Positions 31,805-40,415 of a stretch of 64,000 nucleotides of DNA are shown here, one piece after another. The stretch covers positions 17,841 to 81,840 of the forward strand of contig JAAZXM010000002.1 in NCBI GenBank assembly GCA_014240165.1, given 5' to 3'. The position numbers and the translations under genes are program-made. The notes beneath the pieces are model-generated. The model worked only from the letters and a program-made list of their open reading frames with translations, was not told the DNA's origin and searched no databases. Each line of letters starts with the position of its first letter. The first letter of the stretch is position 1. This DNA is from Myxococcales bacterium (GTDB lineage: Bacteria; Myxococcota_A; UBA9160; UBA4427).

Positions 31805-33883
31805 TTATCGCGGCCGCTCGAGTTCGTTCAGCCCCTCGAGGCTGCCGGCGACGATCAGAGTCTCTCCTTCTTCGAAGCGGTCCTGAGCGCCTACAACGCG
31901 CACCTTGCCTCCGTCCGCCCCGGGTCGGCCGCGCACCAGGACCACCTGGACCCCGGTGCGCTCGCGAATCGCCAACTCGGCCAGGCTGCGCCCGAACATA
32001 TACGCCGGGGCGAGGGTCTCCCGGAGCCAGAAGCCATCGCCCAGATCCACGGTCTTGCCGCGGCTCACCGCCGTCATGCTGCTCGAAAAGCCGCCGGCGA
32101 GGTCGCGCCGCTGTTGTTCGTGCTGGCTCGCCTCCACGACATCCTTCTCGCTGACTGTGCCCAGAAGTCGCGAGGAGTCCGCCGCATCCACCACTGCGAG
32201 TTCGTCGAGATGCGTCCCGCTGAAGAGTTGCATGACCACGGAGAGATCGTTCTCGGGTGTCACCGAAGGATGGCGGGTGTCCACCAGATCCCGGGCCACC
32301 ACCAGGTGGCGCAGGGCCTCTTGCTCGTAGATCAGCCGGCGAACCTCCGACAAGGAGATGGCTCCCAGCAGGCTGCCTTGCTCGTTCTGGACAAAGAACT
32401 GGGAATGATCGCTCTGGACCACCAGGTCGAGGATGGATTGGAAATTGGCCGACTCCGTCAGTACTTCGGGTTCGTTGTCGAGCACATCGCGCACATAGAG
32501 CGATTTGAGAACGTTCGGGTCGGAACTTTCGTCCAGGTCCACACCCTGGCGCCGAAGCTTGGAGGTGTAGATGGAATCACGGGACAGAAGCTGGGAAACC
32601 AGACTGCTCACCACGCAGGCGGTCATCAGCGCCGGAATGATATCGATGGTTTGGGTCAACTCGAAGATGATGATGATGGCGCTGATGGGGGCGTGGGTCG
32701 TTGCGGCCACGACGGCCCCCATGGTCACCAGCGCGTAGGCGCCCGAGGATGCGGTGGCGCCGGGGAAATATTGATTGACCAGGGTGCCCACCACGCCCCC
32801 CGACATGGCTCCGAGAAAGAGGGACGGCGCGAAAACTCCGCCTGAGCCGCCGGAACCGATGGTGATCGAGGTGGCGACGATCTTGGTCGCCACCAGGGCC
32901 GCCATGGTGATGGCCGAGAGCGAGCCCGCCAAGGCCAGGGAAATCGTCGTGTAGCCGACGCCGAAGACCTGGGGCAGTTGCAGGCCGATTACCCCCACCA
33001 GGGCGCCGCCCACCGCGGCCTTGAGGTACTCGGGCATCCGCAGCCGCTCGAAGGCGATTTCCGAATAGGAAAGGGTGCGGATGAACGCCACCGCGACGAG
33101 GCCCGCCACCACCCCGGTGGCGAGGTAGGGCAGTAATTCGAAAGGGCTCACGATCTGGTAGTCGGGCACCTTGAAGGCGGGATAGTTGCCAAGAAAGAAG
33201 CGGGAGGCGACGGTGGCCACCACCGAGGAGATCACGATGGGGGTGAATTGGGTGACGGCGAAATGGCCGACGATGATCTCCGCGGCGAAGATGGCTCCGG
33301 CAATCGGTGCGTTGAACGTGGCGGAAATCCCCGCCGCCGCGCCGCAGCCCACCAGGGTCCGAATACCCGCCGTGTTGAGCCGGAGCATTTGCCCCAGGGA
33401 GGAGCCGAATGCCGAGCCGATTTGAACGATGGGCCCCTCGCGACCCACGGAGCCGCCCGTCCCGATGGAAAGCGAGGAGGCCAATGCCTTGATGGCCACC
33501 AGCCGTCCGCGAATCACGCCGCCCCTCAGGGCAACCGCTTTCATGACTTCCGGTACGCCGTGGCCCCGGGCCTCCCGGGCAAAGAAGTAGATCAGCGGGC
33601 CCACCAGCAAGCCGCCCAGGGCGGGTATCGCGATCTTCCAACCCCAAGCGAGTTGCTGCACCGCCTCCACCGGATCCTCGGGCTCGGCGAGCAAACCGGT
33701 TTCCAACATGTGGTCGACGCCTTCGGCGCCTCCCCAGGCCACGGCCTGGACTCCGCGAATCATCAAGCGGAATAGGACTGCTCCCAGGGCGCCGGCCAGT
33801 CCTGTGAATACCGCGGCGACCACCATGAAGAGGTGTCCGCCGCGCTGAAAGATCTCTAAACGGTCGCTGCCGGTCTCATTCAT
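31805..33883 (-). CDS. CLC chloride channel/transporter with CBS and TrkA-C domains
   Basis: 692 residues. The start is the ATG before the first membrane helix; open frame upstream of it is unrelated to CLC. The CLC core (about 10-430) carries G-H-G-V-P-E, G-R-E-G-P with the gating Glu near 150, and G-G-V-F-A-P near 347. Two CBS domains (about 450-590) and a TrkA-C/RCK-C domain at the end (about 615-690) follow. The gating Glu suggests an H+/anion exchanger rather than a pure channel. The position normally S/G in G-S-G-I-P is His, so anion preference is uncertain. The cytosolic domains imply ligand control. Confidence 0.93.
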   Translation of the reverse strand: MNETGSDRLEIFQRGGHLFMVVAAVFTGLAGALGAVLFRLMIRGVQAVAWGGAEGVDHMLETGLLAEPEDPVEAVQQLAWGWKIAIPALGGLLVGPLIYFFAREARGHGVPEVMKAVALRGGVIRGRLVAIKALASSLSIGTGGSVGREGPIVQIGSAFGSSLGQMLRLNTAGIRTLVGCGAAAGISATFNAPIAGAIFAAEIIVGHFAVTQFTPIVISSVVATVASRFFLGNYPAFKVPDYQIVSPFELLPYLATGVVAGLVAVAFIRTLSYSEIAFERLRMPEYLKAAVGGALVGVIGLQLPQVFGVGYTTISLALAGSLSAITMAALVATKIVATSITIGSGGSGGVFAPSLFLGAMSGGVVGTLVNQYFPGATASSGAYALVTMGAVVAATTHAPISAIIIIFELTQTIDIIPALMTACVVSSLVSQLLSRDSIYTSKLRRQGVDLDESSDPNVLKSLYVRDVLDNEPEVLTESANFQSILDLVVQSDHSQFFVQNEQGSLLGAISLSEVRRLIYEQEALRHLVVARDLVDTRHPSVTPENDLSVVMQLFSGTHLDELAVVDAADSSRLLGTVSEKDVVEASQHEQQRRDLAGGFSSSMTAVSRGKTVDLGDGFWLRETLAPAYMFGRSLAELAIRERTGVQVVLVRGRPGADGGKVRVVGAQDRFEEGETLIVAGSLEGLNELERPR

Positions 33884-33977
33884 CGAAGCAGAGGGCCAGG
33901 GGGGTGAGGGATGCGCGCCGCAGCTTAGCCCGGTTGAAGGGTCCCGTCTGGAATGCCCTGGGTTACGCTGCAGCGCC

Positions 33978-34523
33978 ATGCCTCTACCCAAGCCCTGGAT
34001 CCACGAAGAATCCGAGTTGCTCGAAGATTGTCGCGTGTTTCGCGTGAGCCGGGCCCCCGCCCGCTCACCCCAGACCGGTGAGGAACACACCTTCTACAGG
34101 ATCGACGCGGATGATTGGGTGAATGTCGTTCCCGTGACGGCGCAAGACGAAATCGTCATGGTGCGTCAATATCGACACGGCGTGCGCGCCCTGACCTTGG
34201 AAATTCCCGGCGGCATCATCGACCCGGGAGAATTACCCGCCCAGGCGGCGGCGCGGGAATTGCTGGAGGAGACCGGGTATCGGGGCGGCATTCCCGAAGC
34301 CCTGGGTTCAGTCAGCCCCAATCCCGCAGTTTTCGCGAACCGCTGCCACAGCTTCTTGATTCGTGGGGCGGAGCCGGTGGCTGCGATTCAGAACTCAGCC
34401 ACCGAGGAGACAGCAGTGGAGTTGGTTCCCGCCAGCGCGCTGGCCGGTCTGGTTCGGGACGGCGCAATCGACCATGCGCTCGTGGTGGCCGCGCTTCACG
34501 CGTATTCACTGCGGGAAGGGTGA
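33978..34523 (+). CDS. NUDIX hydrolase, ADP-ribose pyrophosphatase-like
   Basis: 181 residues. The NUDIX box G-x5-E-x7-R-E-L-x-E-E-x-G is complete at about 77-98 (G-G-I-I-D-P-G-E ... A-A-R-E-L-L-E-E-T-G-Y). Before it come V-N-V-V-P-V and V-R-Q-Y-R-H-G, and after it the N-P-A-V segment, all usual for ADP-ribose or NDP-sugar pyrophosphatases. Substrate choice within that group cannot be read. Divergent from the CLC gene with 94 bp between starts. Confidence 0.9.
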   Translation: MPLPKPWIHEESELLEDCRVFRVSRAPARSPQTGEEHTFYRIDADDWVNVVPVTAQDEIVMVRQYRHGVRALTLEIPGGIIDPGELPAQAAARELLEETGYRGGIPEALGSVSPNPAVFANRCHSFLIRGAEPVAAIQNSATEETAVELVPASALAGLVRDGAIDHALVVAALHAYSLREG

Positions 34524-35459
34524 GGGCAGGGTCAAGGCAAGCCTGAGGGTTTCTGCCCGGGCTTTCAGTGGAGCCGCGCCTTCTTGGGCTTGGCTTGGAC
34601 CTCGACCTGAAGAGGGCATCCCAGGGCTTGCTTCAGGGCCCGCTTGACCCGGGTTCTTTTTGTGTTCGCTGCCCCGCGCTGAGTGGCCGGCATGGAGCCA
34701 TTGGCAGACGTTGTGTACTGGCTGCCTGCCTCGTTCCGAAATGGATACGCACCGCGTTTTTCGTTTTCTCGACTTCGGTATTCCACAACGGCCTTTTGCC
34801 AGTCTGAACGCACCGAAACCAGTGAGTTGCCGAAGTAAAAATGGAGGCCCGTCTCAAGCGCGCTCGCCCGGGTCGTTGCTGAGTCGAGGCGGGCCTCCTG
34901 ACCCGGAAGAACGAGCCCGCAGAGGAGGGCAGCGGGGGATCTCGTCGTCCTTGGTCTTTCTGTTTTTCCGGTCGTGACCTCGCGGTTCGCAATCGGTCTC
35001 GACGCGATTCTTGAGTTTGCAGAATCGAAGCCAATTACGGAATGCTCGGCGAGTTCCACCTCGCCTGTGCGCGGGTGCTTGAGCGACCCCTTCGGAGAGC
35101 TCCTCTGATCGTCCTCTTTGCTCACCTTTGAATCCCTTCGAGAAGTGGCACCGCTTTAATGAGAAAACCGGAACCTGCATCTCGGGGGTGCAAAAGAGCA
35201 GGTTGTTTTCCACTGCTGTGTATATCGTGAGGGAATCGGTCGGTACATTTACCTTTGTGTAATCGGGGTAGATCCGGATTTTGCAACGCCGTAATCAAGG
35301 GATTCTGAAGACGCGCGAGGGTCCAGCAGAGATCTAGCCCCACGCGGGCAGCAAGTTGCATGTTTACAAAGGTATTATGAAAACATCAGTGAATTCTCTC
35401 AAAGCGGGGCCTGGCCCAAGAACTCGGCCTGCGATGGGGGGGCCATCGGGGCCCCGGGG
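34524..35459. other. 936-bp stretch without a convincing gene
   Basis: The longest gene-poor stretch. The right half (about 34980-35400) is AT-richer than the genome. The best open frame (34565-35125, minus, GTG start) encodes 186 mostly basic residues (…K-R-A-L-K-Q-A-L-G…) with no family and poor codon bias; another at 35122-35361 is equally unconvincing. A loose inverted repeat ATGTTT-N15-AAACAT lies at 35360-35386. It may be decayed mobile DNA or a regulatory or RNA region. Confidence 0.45.
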
Positions 35460-35861
35460 TCATCGGCGGAAGCTCTCTCCAAGCGCCTCGGCGCGGTCGA
35501 GCAAGAGGTCGACGAGGCTGTCATGGCAGCCCAGGGGCTCAGCGATCCGGATTTCGAGGTCGGGGTAGCGCTTGGCGATTTCGGCGACCTGTTGGGGGAT
35601 GGTTTCCTGGGTGTGTCGGCCTGGCGCGAGGAAATAGGGCAGCACCGCGATGCTTTGGGCCCCCTGGTTCTGGCAGGCGGAAACCGCCTCGTCCAAGCTG
35701 GGCGAGGCCAGTTCCATGTGAGCGGGTTCTACGATGGAGTCAGGGCGCCGAATCTTCACTCGGGAGACGATCTGCATCACGAGCGCATTGGCTGCGGGTT
35801 CACGGCTGCCGTGGTCGAGAATGATGAGTGCGGGCTGGGAAACCATGGCGGGTGGGCTCAC
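35460..35861 (-). CDS. CbiX/SirB-type sirohydrochlorin chelatase
   Basis: 133 residues, the size of the short class II chelatases. The GTG overlaps the preceding stop (GTGA); an ATG at 35846 is an alternative start. Metal-binding landmarks are L-D-H-G-S-R-E-P with the first His, and Y-F-L-A-P-G-R-H-T with the second. These enzymes insert Fe2+ (siroheme) or Co2+ (cobalamin) into sirohydrochlorin; which one is unclear. It is translated behind a 2Fe-2S ferredoxin gene. Confidence 0.88.
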   Translation of the reverse strand: MSPPAMVSQPALIILDHGSREPAANALVMQIVSRVKIRRPDSIVEPAHMELASPSLDEAVSACQNQGAQSIAVLPYFLAPGRHTQETIPQQVAEIAKRYPDLEIRIAEPLGCHDSLVDLLLDRAEALGESFRR

Positions 35862-36235
35862 CAATAGGGTGCGGTGACCGTGAGATCACGGTCTGTCAGG
35901 ATCAGGCAGGAAAGGCGGAGATTTTCGTCCACTCGATTCCTGGCCTTGGCGCGGGTTTCGGCCGGGCTCTCGGCGTCAAGACCCTCTCCACCTTGCAGGA
36001 TTCGCATGCCGCAGCGTGCGCAGACGCCCTCGCCAGTGCAGGTCTGGGCCACGGGCAGGCCGGCTTCTCGAGCCGCATCGAGGAGGGTTGTCCCCGGGGC
36101 GACCTCAATCGTACGTTCGGAGGGAAGAAAGCGGATTCTGTGCTGCACCCGGGGAAGATACGCGAGCCCCCCGCCGCCCGCCCCCGCTTTAGGCTGTTTG
36201 GCCGCCACGGCCTCTGTCCGATAGGATGAAGTCAT
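35858..36235 (-). CDS. 2Fe-2S ferredoxin
   Basis: 125 residues. The cluster ligands C-T-G-E-G-V-C-A-R-C (C-x5-C-x2-C) and a fourth Cys in L-R-L-S-C about 34 residues later fit adrenodoxin-type or chloroplast-like ferredoxins. The preceding T-L-L-D-A-A-R-E-A-G-L-P-V is typical too. The first 30 residues form an Ala/Gly-rich extension not seen in the core fold, so a start further in is possible. The chosen ATG overlaps the ATG of the opposite-strand CinA-like gene in the tetranucleotide CATG. It is coupled to the chelatase gene, which may point to electron supply for tetrapyrrole or siroheme enzymes. Confidence 0.87.
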   Translation of the reverse strand: MTSSYRTEAVAAKQPKAGAGGGGLAYLPRVQHRIRFLPSERTIEVAPGTTLLDAAREAGLPVAQTCTGEGVCARCGMRILQGGEGLDAESPAETRAKARNRVDENLRLSCLILTDRDLTVTAPYW

Positions 36236-36959
36236 GCCCTCCGCCGGTTTACTCGTGATTGGCAACGAGATTCTCTCGGGAAAGATCGTCGATACCAACT
36301 CGCCTTTTCTTGCGTCGCAGCTGCGAGAGCTGGGTGTGGATCTCGAGCGCATTGTGGTGATTCCCGACGAAATCGACACCATCGCGGAAGAGACCCGGCG
36401 CTTCAGTCAAAGCTATGACCATGTCTTCACCTCGGGCGGGATCGGGCCGACCCATGACGATGTCACCATGGAGGCCATCGCGCAGGCATTCGGGAAGAAA
36501 TTGATTCTCGACGAACAGATCTGCGCGCGCATCGAGCGCACACAGAAAGAGCCCCTCAACGACGCCATGAAGAAGATGGCCTACATGCCCGAAGGGGCCA
36601 ATGTCATCGACGTCAGCGATCTCTGGTTTCCCGTGGTGGTGGTGGAGAACGTGCACGTCCTGCCCGGGATCCCCCAACTCTTCGAGAAGAAATTCCAATC
36701 GATTCGCGATCGTTTTGCCGGGGTGCCGATCCACCTGACCCGGATCTATGTCACCCGGCACGAGAGCGAAATCGCCGAAGACCTGCACGGCCTGCTGCGG
36801 GAGTTCTCCGAATTGATGCTCGGTTCCTATCCGCGTATTGGCGAGCCCGACTATCGCGTCATGCTCACCCTTGAATCCAGGGATCGGGACTACCTCGATC
36901 GTGCGGCCGAGTCGCTTTGCGCACGGCTCCCGAGTGACGTGGTTCTCAAGGTCGAGTAG
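36234..36959 (+). CDS. CinA-like molybdopterin-binding domain protein
   Basis: 241 residues. It opens A-G-L-L-V-I-G-N-E-I-L-S-G-K-I-V-D-T-N and has T-S-G-G-I-G-P-T-H-D-D-V-T near 75, the MoaB/MogA-like fold of CinA N-terminal domains. The C-terminal nicotinamide-nucleotide deamidase part of full CinA is absent, so this is the short form, annotated elsewhere as a competence/damage-inducible CinA-like or molybdopterin-binding protein. CinA N-domains can act as ADP-ribose pyrophosphatases (known for some family members). Divergent from the ferredoxin gene with overlapping start codons. Confidence 0.9.
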   Translation: MPSAGLLVIGNEILSGKIVDTNSPFLASQLRELGVDLERIVVIPDEIDTIAEETRRFSQSYDHVFTSGGIGPTHDDVTMEAIAQAFGKKLILDEQICARIERTQKEPLNDAMKKMAYMPEGANVIDVSDLWFPVVVVENVHVLPGIPQLFEKKFQSIRDRFAGVPIHLTRIYVTRHESEIAEDLHGLLREFSELMLGSYPRIGEPDYRVMLTLESRDRDYLDRAAESLCARLPSDVVLKVE

Positions 36960-37028
36960 GTCGCGACCCTGGACCCCACCGGCCACGACTCCGTTGCCAA
37001 ATTCCTCGCCTATGGGCACCCGGCCCTG

Positions 37029-37409
37029 ATGTTGCTGGCCCTTGCGGGGGTCGCCATGGCCCTGCGCGTGGGGCTCGTCATGCGCCGCCGGCGCCAGCGC
37101 GGCGCGGGGAAGGCGCCTGGCCAACTGGCGCGCCATATGGCCTGGGGACGTCCGGCGGTCCTGCTCGCCGGGTTCGGCCTTTTGAGTGGCCCGCTCTCGG
37201 CGGTTTTCCTGCGCAATTGGGAACCGCTGCAGACCCTGCACGGTTGGCTTGCGCTGGTCGCCGGCGCGCTTCTGCTCGCCGCCGGCTTCGTGGGCTGGAA
37301 ACTCTCCCAGGGCAAGAGCCGCGCGGTTGAGGCCCACGGGCGCCTTGCGGTTCTGGCGGCGTTGCTCGCCGGGCTGGCGGCCTTTGCGGGCTTTGTCTTG
37401 TTGCCCTGA
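37029..37409 (+). CDS. small membrane protein, DUF4079-like
   Basis: 126 residues from the first ATG, with about four hydrophobic spans separated by a basic loop (R-R-R-R-Q-R). The pattern H-P-A-L-M ... L-x-G-P-L-S ... H-G-W-L-A-L ... A-H-G-R-L-A resembles DUF4079 proteins, whose function is unknown. Homology seems to begin before this ATG: the same frame runs straight on from the CinA-like stop at 36959 and encodes F-L-A-Y-G-H-P-A-L just upstream. The only start-like codon there is a CTG at 36969. The next gene is convergent. Confidence 0.7.
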   Translation: MLLALAGVAMALRVGLVMRRRRQRGAGKAPGQLARHMAWGRPAVLLAGFGLLSGPLSAVFLRNWEPLQTLHGWLALVAGALLLAAGFVGWKLSQGKSRAVEAHGRLAVLAALLAGLAAFAGFVLLP

Positions 37410-37435
37410 GCCGCGCCCGAAGCCCAAGCCCCGAA

Positions 37436-38440
37436 TCAGATGAATTTCGGCAGCACCCGTTCGGTGAAGAGCTCGAAAGATTCGTGGCTGAGGGGCGCGC
37501 AGAGCAGGTAGTCCAGGGCCATCTCTTCGTGCAGCGCGTGGAGCTGATCGATCACCTTCTCCGGCGTCCCGTAGATCGCCACGCCGTCCAGGTAGCGCTG
37601 AATCGGGTCGACTTTGTCGTCGGCGATGAAGCGGTCCGCCTTTTTGGGAAAACCCGCCGCCTTCGAGGGGTTGAAATAAGAGCCCACCGTGAAGGCGGCG
37701 CCCTGGCGAGCGATCTCTTCGGCCTTTGCCTCGCTTTCCGCCACAGCGATGAAGCGCGCCATGGGGATCTGCCTGGGCTCATCGCCGTGGCCGTGGCTCG
37801 CGAGTGTCTCACGGTAGAGTTTGTGCTTGTGCGCGATATCGGCGTGGGTGGAATGCGGGTCCATCATGATCGTGTAGCCCTGCTGGGCAGCCCAATCGAT
37901 GGCGGGGAGCGAGGAGGCCGCGACCCAGACCGGCGGGTGCGGCGTTTGCCGAGGCTTGGGCAGGACTTCGACGTTATCGAAGGACCAGTGCTTGCCTTCC
38001 CAGTTCAGCCGCTCGTTGCTCCACGCGGCGACAACGATCTCAACCGCCTCGCGAAAGCGCTCGCTGCTCTCTTCCGCCGGAATGCCAAAGGCTTCGAACT
38101 CCACGGGGTCGAAGCCGCGCCCCGCGCCCCAATTGACTCGGCCACCCGAGAGCATGTCGAGCAGGGCGACCTCCTCGGCCAAGCGCAACGGGTGATAAAG
38201 GGCGGCCAGGGAAACCGCGGTGCCAATGCGCAGGTTCTGGGTGCGCGAGGCGATATGGGTTCCCATCAGATGGACCGAGGGGCAGACGCTGTAGTCGGTG
38301 AAATGGTGCTCCGCCAACCAGACCGCGTCGTAGCCGGTGCGGTCCATGGTATCGACTCGGCTGAGCGCGCGTTCGTAGACGGTCTCGAGCGAATTGCGCC
38401 GGCCGGGCCAGCTGAAGAATTGGAGGACACCGAATTTCAT
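37436..38440 (-). CDS. LLM-class flavin-dependent oxidoreductase
   Basis: 334 residues, luciferase-like TIM barrel. The ATG is chosen where F-G-V-L-Q-F begins the first strand. Further landmarks: W-L-A-E-H-H-F near 44, I-A-S-R-T-Q-N-L-R-I-G-T-A-V, G-R-G-F-D-P-V-E-F-E and P-V-W-V-A-A-S. LLM enzymes use FMNH2 or F420H2. With cofG and cofH in the same window, F420 use is possible, but the sequence does not decide. The substrate is unknown. It lies 14 bp after aroC on the same strand, possibly co-transcribed. Confidence 0.9.
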   Translation of the reverse strand: MKFGVLQFFSWPGRRNSLETVYERALSRVDTMDRTGYDAVWLAEHHFTDYSVCPSVHLMGTHIASRTQNLRIGTAVSLAALYHPLRLAEEVALLDMLSGGRVNWGAGRGFDPVEFEAFGIPAEESSERFREAVEIVVAAWSNERLNWEGKHWSFDNVEVLPKPRQTPHPPVWVAASSLPAIDWAAQQGYTIMMDPHSTHADIAHKHKLYRETLASHGHGDEPRQIPMARFIAVAESEAKAEEIARQGAAFTVGSYFNPSKAAGFPKKADRFIADDKVDPIQRYLDGVAIYGTPEKVIDQLHALHEEMALDYLLCAPLSHESFELFTERVLPKFI

Positions 38441-38454
38441 GAGCGGGTGGCTAC

Positions 38455-39558
38455 CTACTGGGGCTCGAGTGGGGGCAGGACGTCCACGCTGCGCTGGCGT
38501 AGCCAATGGTCGGCGAGTACCAGGGCGACCATGGACTCCACGATGGGGACGGCCCGAGGCAGAACACACGGATCGTGACGGCCCGAGGCGGCAAGCTTGA
38601 CCGCCTCGTTGTCCTTGGAGACGGTGTCCTGCTGGGTCTGGACCGTGGCGGTGGGCTTGAAGGCCACCCGCAAAACGATGGGTTCGCCGTTGGAGATGCC
38701 GCCCTGGATGCCCCCGGAGCGGTTGCTCGCTGTGCGCGGCCGCCCGTCCTCTCCGGGTACGAACGGATCGTTGTGCTCGCTGCCCGTCAGCGCGACCCCG
38801 GAGAAGCCGCTGCCCACCTCGAAGCCCTTGGCGGCGGGAAGCGAGAGCATGGCGGCGGCGAGATCGGCATCGAGTTTTTCGAAGATCGGTTCACCCAGGC
38901 CGGGGGGCACCGAGCGGGCGACGCATTCGACAACCCCGCCCACGGAATCGCCCCGGCGACGCACCGCATCGATGCGTTCGACCATCCGCTCGGACGCCTC
39001 GGCGTCGGGGCAGCGGGCGAGGCTCTCGTCCACCTGGTCGGCGGAAACGGTGTCCAGGTCGACCTTGGCGTCGATTTCCTGGATCTGCTGGACGAAGGCC
39101 ACGATTTCGATACCCGCGGCTTCTCGCAGGAGTTTGCGCGCGATGGCGCCCGCCGCGACCCGGCCGATGGTTTCTCGGGCACTGGCGCGCCCGCCGCCGG
39201 CCCAGGCCCGGATGCCGTATTTGGCCTCGGTGGTGTAGTCGGCGTGGGAGGGGCGGTAGAGGTTCTTCATGTCCTCGTAGGCGCTGGAGCGGGCGTCGCG
39301 ATTGCGTACCAGCATGGCGATCGGGGACCCCAGGGTTCGTCCCTCGAAGAGTCCCGAGACGATCTCCGCCCGGTCTTCCTCCTGGCGCGGGGTGGTGAGG
39401 CGACTCTGGCCCGGCCGGCGCCGGTCGAGGTCGGCCTGGATCTCGGCCACATCCAAGGCCAGGCGAGGCGGACAGCCGTCCACCACGACCCCCACAGCAC
39501 CGCCGTGGGATTCGCCGAAGGTTGTGATCCTGAAGACTTTTCCGAAGCTGCTGCCCAC
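38455..39558 (-). CDS. aroC: chorismate synthase
   Basis: 367 residues, full family length. All three signature regions are visible: G-E-S-H-G near residue 16, then [10 protein letters not shown] near 120, and the C-terminal R-H-D-P-C-V near 328, with [12 protein letters not shown] as [11 protein letters not shown] here. AroC removes phosphate from EPSP to give chorismate for aromatic amino acids and related products, and needs reduced FMN. It is followed by the LLM gene on the same strand. Confidence 0.97.
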   Translation of the reverse strand: MGSSFGKVFRITTFGESHGGAVGVVVDGCPPRLALDVAEIQADLDRRRPGQSRLTTPRQEEDRAEIVSGLFEGRTLGSPIAMLVRNRDARSSAYEDMKNLYRPSHADYTTEAKYGIRAWAGGGRASARETIGRVAAGAIARKLLREAAGIEIVAFVQQIQEIDAKVDLDTVSADQVDESLARCPDAEASERMVERIDAVRRRGDSVGGVVECVARSVPPGLGEPIFEKLDADLAAAMLSLPAAKGFEVGSGFSGVALTGSEHNDPFVPGEDGRPRTASNRSGGIQGGISNGEPIVLRVAFKPTATVQTQQDTVSKDNEAVKLAASGRHDPCVLPRAVPIVESMVALVLADHWLRQRSVDVLPPLEPQ

Positions 39559-39644
39559 GTCAGGCCCCTTGCGAGAACGGGCGCAAGGGTACCGGGAAAA
39601 ACCCGCGGTCGCCTGCGGACCCGGCTGCCCGCTAGCATCGCCCG

Positions 39645-40358
39645 ATGCCCAGCCTGCCGCCGGAGAAAGACCCGACCTCCGCGCCCGCTCCGATTGCGGG
39701 GCGAGAGACGTGCTACGGCTGCTTCAAGCCGTCGGCGCTCTGCCTTTGCGGCCGGGTTCCCGCGGTGGACAACCGCACGCGAATCACGATTCTCCAGCAT
39801 CCCCGCGAGCGCTTTCACGCCATCGGGACCGCGCGGATCGCCCGCCTCGGCCTGCGCAACGCCGAGGTTCTCCTGCCTCGGGCGGTGGCTCCGCGCAGCT
39901 TGGAGATTCCCCTCGACCTGGCCCCGGGCTCGGCGCTGCTCTTCCCCGGAGAGTCGGCCCGGGAACTCTCGGATTGGGCCGGGGAGGCGCCGCCCCCGGG
40001 ACTCGTGGTTCTGGACGGGACCTGGGCCCAGGCCCGCAGACTGCTCCGCGAAAATCCCGGGTTGAGAGATTTGCCCCAGGTCCGGCTCACCCCCCCCGGA
40101 CCCAGCCGCTACCGGATTCGCCGGTCGCCCCGAGGAGAGTACATCTCCACCATCGAAGCCATCGTGGAAGCCCTTCGCCTGCTGGAACCCGAAACCTCCG
40201 GGCTCGATGGCCTGCTGGGCGCTTTCGAGACGATGATCGACGAGCAGATCGTCCACGCCAATCGCAACCCCCGTCGCCCCTTGCGCAAGATCGCCCGGGC
40301 AGCGCAGCGCGGGGTGCAGCGACCACAGGCTCCGGAAGCCCGCCCTGATAGCGTATGA
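39645..40358 (+). CDS. DTW-domain tRNA aminocarboxypropyltransferase
   Basis: 237 residues. The name-giving D-G-T-W motif is in V-L-D-G-T-W-A-Q-A near 122, preceded by [12 protein letters not shown] (substrate loop) and a zinc-type C-Y-G-C-F-K-P ... L-C-L-C-G near the N-terminus. TapT/DTWD proteins attach the aminocarboxypropyl group of SAM to uridine in tRNA (acp3U47), as known for E. coli YfiP. Divergent from aroC by 86 bp, and followed by the SDR gene. Confidence 0.93.
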   Translation: MPSLPPEKDPTSAPAPIAGRETCYGCFKPSALCLCGRVPAVDNRTRITILQHPRERFHAIGTARIARLGLRNAEVLLPRAVAPRSLEIPLDLAPGSALLFPGESARELSDWAGEAPPPGLVVLDGTWAQARRLLRENPGLRDLPQVRLTPPGPSRYRIRRSPRGEYISTIEAIVEALRLLEPETSGLDGLLGAFETMIDEQIVHANRNPRRPLRKIARAAQRGVQRPQAPEARPDSV

Positions 40359-40415
40359 TTGCAGCACTCGGGGTCCATTCCATCGACTCGGACCCCACCC
40401 CCCAGGAGCAAGCGA

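Noticed and set aside
34565..35125. A 186-residue minus-strand frame with GTG start
   Set aside because: Residue use looks random, no family was seen, and another frame is just as open; kept as non-coding.
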